A program made the position numbers and the translations under genes. The notes beneath the pieces were generated by a model. The model was not told the DNA's origin, did not search any database, and saw only the letters and a program-made list of their open reading frames with translations. DNA of 7,794 bases from an uncultured Flavobacteriales bacterium (GTDB lineage: Bacteria; Bacteroidota; Bacteroidia; Flavobacteriales_D; Crocinitomicaceae): the NCBI GenBank assembly GCA_903899795.1, contig CAIUKX010000316.1, positions 1 to 7,794 on the forward strand, read 5' to 3'. Shown piece by piece: positions 5,934 to 7,794 of this stretch (positions within the stretch are counted from its first letter, which is position 1; each line of letters begins with the position of its first letter).

Positions 5934-6928
5934 TATCGAATTATGTATTTTTCAAAGTCGTTGTGTTCTTTTTTTGTCAACTCTTCTTGTGAAAGGCTTT
6001 TGAAATAATCATATGTTATTTTTAATCCTTCTGCTCTCCCTACTTTTGGTTCCCATCCTAAAATGTTTCTTGCTTTAGTAATATCAGGCTGTCTCTGTTT
6101 TGGATCGTCTACCGGTAAGTCATGATAAACCACTTTTTGGCTTGTTCCGGTCAGTTTAATTATTTCCTCCGCAAAATCTTTTATTGTGATTTCGTCAGGA
6201 TTACCAATATTAACAGGTGAAGCATAATCACTGTGTAAAAGCCTATAAATTCCTTCCACTAGATCGTCTACGTAACAAAATGCTCTCGTTTGAGAACCGT
6301 CACCGAAAATCGTTATGTCCTCGCCCCTAAGAGCTTGCCCGATAAATGCAGGTAGAACTCGTCCGTCATTCAAACGCATACGGGGACCATAGGTGTTAAA
6401 AATTCTCACGATTCGAGTTTCAATTCCATGAAAAGTATGATATGCCATTGTGATAGCTTCCTGAAATCTTTTCGCTTCATCGTAAACTCCTCTTGGTCCA
6501 ACCGGATTTACATTTCCCCAATATTCTTCAGGTTGAGGATGAACTGTAGGGTCTCCATAAATTTCAGAAGTTGAAGCAATTAAGATTCTTGCACCTTTTG
6601 CTTTTGCCAAACCAAGACAGTTATGAATTCCCAATGAACCCACTTTTAATGTTTGAATGGGAATTTTTAGATAGTCGATAGGGCTTGCAGGAGAGGCGAA
6701 ATGAAGAATATAGTCCAAGTCACCGGCAACATGAATAAATTTTGAAACATCATGGTTATAGAACTCGAAATTTTCTAAAGGAAAAAGATGCTCGATATTT
6801 TTTAGCCTCCCTGTAATCAAATTATCCATTGCGATAACGTGATAATCTTCTTTGATGAATCTATCGCATAAATGAGATCCTAAAAATCCTGCTGCTCCGG
6901 TTATTAGTATTCGTTTTCTTTTTACCAT
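5933..6928 (-). CDS. uxs: UDP-glucuronate decarboxylase (UDP-xylose synthase, UXS)
   Basis: The 331-residue extended SDR matches UXS enzymes, which decarboxylate UDP-glucuronate to UDP-xylose through a 4-keto intermediate with bound NAD. The motif GAAGFLGSH is at 11-19, DNLITGRLKNIEH at 35-47 is a UXS-type segment, and HFASPASPIDYLKIP at 76-90 is strongly diagnostic. TSEIYGDP (120-127) supplies catalytic Ser121 and Glu122. VNPVGPRGVYDEAKR (140-154) supplies the Tyr149/Lys153 pair. IFNTYGPRMRLNDGRV and GDGSQTRAFCYVDDL follow in the normal order, with the expected conserved arginine near 215. There is no N-terminal membrane segment, so this is the soluble form. Length is typical. It is coupled to the upstream ugd gene by a one-base TAATG overlap, which agrees with Ugd supplying its substrate. 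A plain 4-epimerase is unlikely given the ASPASP and GPRxxYDE signatures. Confidence 0.93.
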   Translation of the reverse strand: MVKRKRILITGAAGFLGSHLCDRFIKEDYHVIAMDNLITGRLKNIEHLFPLENFEFYNHDVSKFIHVAGDLDYILHFASPASPIDYLKIPIQTLKVGSLGIHNCLGLAKAKGARILIASTSEIYGDPTVHPQPEEYWGNVNPVGPRGVYDEAKRFQEAITMAYHTFHGIETRIVRIFNTYGPRMRLNDGRVLPAFIGQALRGEDITIFGDGSQTRAFCYVDDLVEGIYRLLHSDYASPVNIGNPDEITIKDFAEEIIKLTGTSQKVVYHDLPVDDPKQRQPDITKARNILGWEPKVGRAEGLKITYDYFKSLSQEELTKKEHNDFEKYIIR

Positions 6929-7794
6929 TATTTTTCCATTTCAACTTGTGACGAAACTGTTTTTCGACCGATAGAACTATAATAGAATCCTCGGTTATTC
7001 ATCTCTGTTGTATCGAATAGATTTCTTCCATCAAAAATAACTTTGTCCTTCATTATGTTAGACATTCTGTCAAAGTCAGGATTTCTGAAAATCCCCCATT
7101 CCGTACAGATTAATAATGCATCAGCGTTTAGTAAAGCATCGTATTCGTTTTCACAATAAATGATTGTATTACCGATAGTGGTTCTAACGTTGTCCATCGC
7201 TTCAGGATCATAAGCATAAATTTCAGCTCCTTCACGAAGCAAAGCATCTATCATATAAAGAGCTGGAGCTTCGCGAATGTCGTCTGTATCAGGTTTGAAA
7301 GCTAAGCCCCAAAGTGCAATTTTTTTGTCTTTTAAATCACCACGGAAGAAATTTTTTATTTTCGGATAAAGTACCGTTTTTTGATCTTCGTTGACAGTGA
7401 TAACAGACTTCAGAATTTCAAAAGAAAAACCATATTCTGTGCCGGATTTAACAAGTGCTTGTACATCTTTTGGGAAGCAAGAACCACCATATCCAATACC
7501 AGGAAATAAAAATCGTTTACCGATTCTGTCATCAGAACCGATGCCAATTCTTACTTTATCGACATCAGCACCAACTTTTTCGCAGAAGTTGGCGATTTCG
7601 TTCATAAATGTGATTTTTGTTGCCAAAAATGAATTGGCTGCGTATTTTGTTAATTCTGCTGATTTTTCATCCATGAAAATAATTGGATTTCCTTGGCGAA
7701 CAAAAGGTTTATACAATTGCTCCATTATCTTTTCAGCCTGTTTCGACGAAGTTCCAATAACAACTCTGTCTGGTTTCATGAAATCATCAACTGC
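6928..7794 (-). CDS. ugd: UDP-glucose 6-dehydrogenase, C-terminal 289 codons (5' end outside window)
   Basis: The frame is open to the right edge. The five codons before the methionine at 7779 read AVDDF, continuing the family pattern ahead of MKPDRVVIG, so that methionine is internal and not the start. About 150 residues, including the N-terminal NAD-binding GxGYVG motif, should lie beyond the window. Visible hallmarks are the helix AELTKYAANSFLATKITFMN (central domain, conserved Lys and Asn) and the catalytic loop GIGYGGSCFPKD, whose cysteine codon is at 7479-7477. The C-terminal domain contains LWGLAFKPDTDDIREAPA and ends with DGRNLFD and a short tail. The enzyme oxidises UDP-glucose to UDP-glucuronate with two NAD in the cytoplasm and so feeds the adjacent UXS. 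The stop shares a base with the UXS start (TAATG). This is a different branch of the superfamily from the tviB-like gene: it has GGSCFPKD where the latter has GGHCIGVDP. Confidence 0.93.
   Translation of the reverse strand, partial: AVDDFMKPDRVVIGTSSKQAEKIMEQLYKPFVRQGNPIIFMDEKSAELTKYAANSFLATKITFMNEIANFCEKVGADVDKVRIGIGSDDRIGKRFLFPGIGYGGSCFPKDVQALVKSGTEYGFSFEILKSVITVNEDQKTVLYPKIKNFFRGDLKDKKIALWGLAFKPDTDDIREAPALYMIDALLREGAEIYAYDPEAMDNVRTTIGNTIIYCENEYDALLNADALLICTEWGIFRNPDFDRMSNIMKDKVIFDGRNLFDTTEMNNRGFYYSSIGRKTVSSQVEMEK

Noticed and set aside
7777..7779. ATG as the start of the UDP-glucose dehydrogenase gene
   Set aside because: The upstream codons continue the family sequence (AVDDF) to the window edge, and starting here would remove the NAD-binding domain. 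The gene is truncated by the window, not by mutation.
3039..7794. Two nucleotide-sugar dehydrogenases as a recent duplication
   Set aside because: Their catalytic loops (GGHCIGVDP versus GGSCFPKD) and central helices belong to different old branches of the superfamily, so this is not a recent duplication.
1..7794. Mobile element, CRISPR array, tRNA or rRNA, or defence system
   Set aside because: I saw no transposase or integrase motifs, no regularly spaced repeats, no tRNA-like cloverleaf and no defence-related domains. Nearly all bases from 293 onward are used by recognised genes.

Overview
The window looks like a chromosomal fragment from a low-GC member of the Bacteroidota, most likely a flavobacterium-like lineage. 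The reasons are AT-rich DNA, starts without clear Shine-Dalgarno sequences, TAnnTTTG-like promoter elements, a DUF2279 protein with a Bacteroidota-style signal peptide, and an edge gene that reads like the Bacteroidota form of LOG-family (TIGR00730) proteins. The family-level assignment is an inference, because no rRNA or marker gene is present.

Layout. (1) Bases 1-117, minus strand: the first 39 codons of a LOG-family nucleotide 5'-monophosphate phosphoribohydrolase, running off the left edge. (2) Bases 118-292: a divergent intergenic region with weak promoter-like elements on both strands and a small inverted repeat. (3) Bases 293-1201, plus strand: an exported DUF2279 protein. (4) Bases 1198-7794, minus strand: seven tightly packed genes that form the downstream end of a surface-polysaccharide (capsule, O-antigen or exopolysaccharide) operon. 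In transcription order these are UDP-glucose 6-dehydrogenase (5' end outside the window), UDP-glucuronate decarboxylase (UXS), a WbpD/WlbB-type N-acetyltransferase, a Gfo/Idh/MocA oxidoreductase, a TviB/WbpA-type UDP-N-acetylhexosamine 6-dehydrogenase, dTDP-glucose 4,6-dehydratase (RfbB) and a PHP-type (CpsB/YwqE-like) tyrosine-protein phosphatase. The last gene meets the DUF2279 gene tail to tail with a 4-bp overlap.

How the genes work together. Three sugar-nucleotide branches are represented. Ugd then UXS takes UDP-glucose to UDP-glucuronate and UDP-xylose. The TviB-like, Gfo/Idh and WbpD-like enzymes fit the UDP-2,3-diacetamido-2,3-dideoxy-glucuronate branch, but its 3-aminotransferase (WbpE type) is not in the window. 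RfbB makes dTDP-4-keto-6-deoxyglucose, but no RmlA, RmlC, RmlD or alternative downstream enzyme is visible. The phosphatase is probably a regulator of the export machinery. No glycosyltransferase, flippase, polymerase, mobile element, RNA gene or CRISPR array is seen. The genes are individually well-known families. I see no strong sign of an undescribed system; the points of interest are pathway gaps, the uncertain specificity of the oxidoreductase, and small regulatory features.
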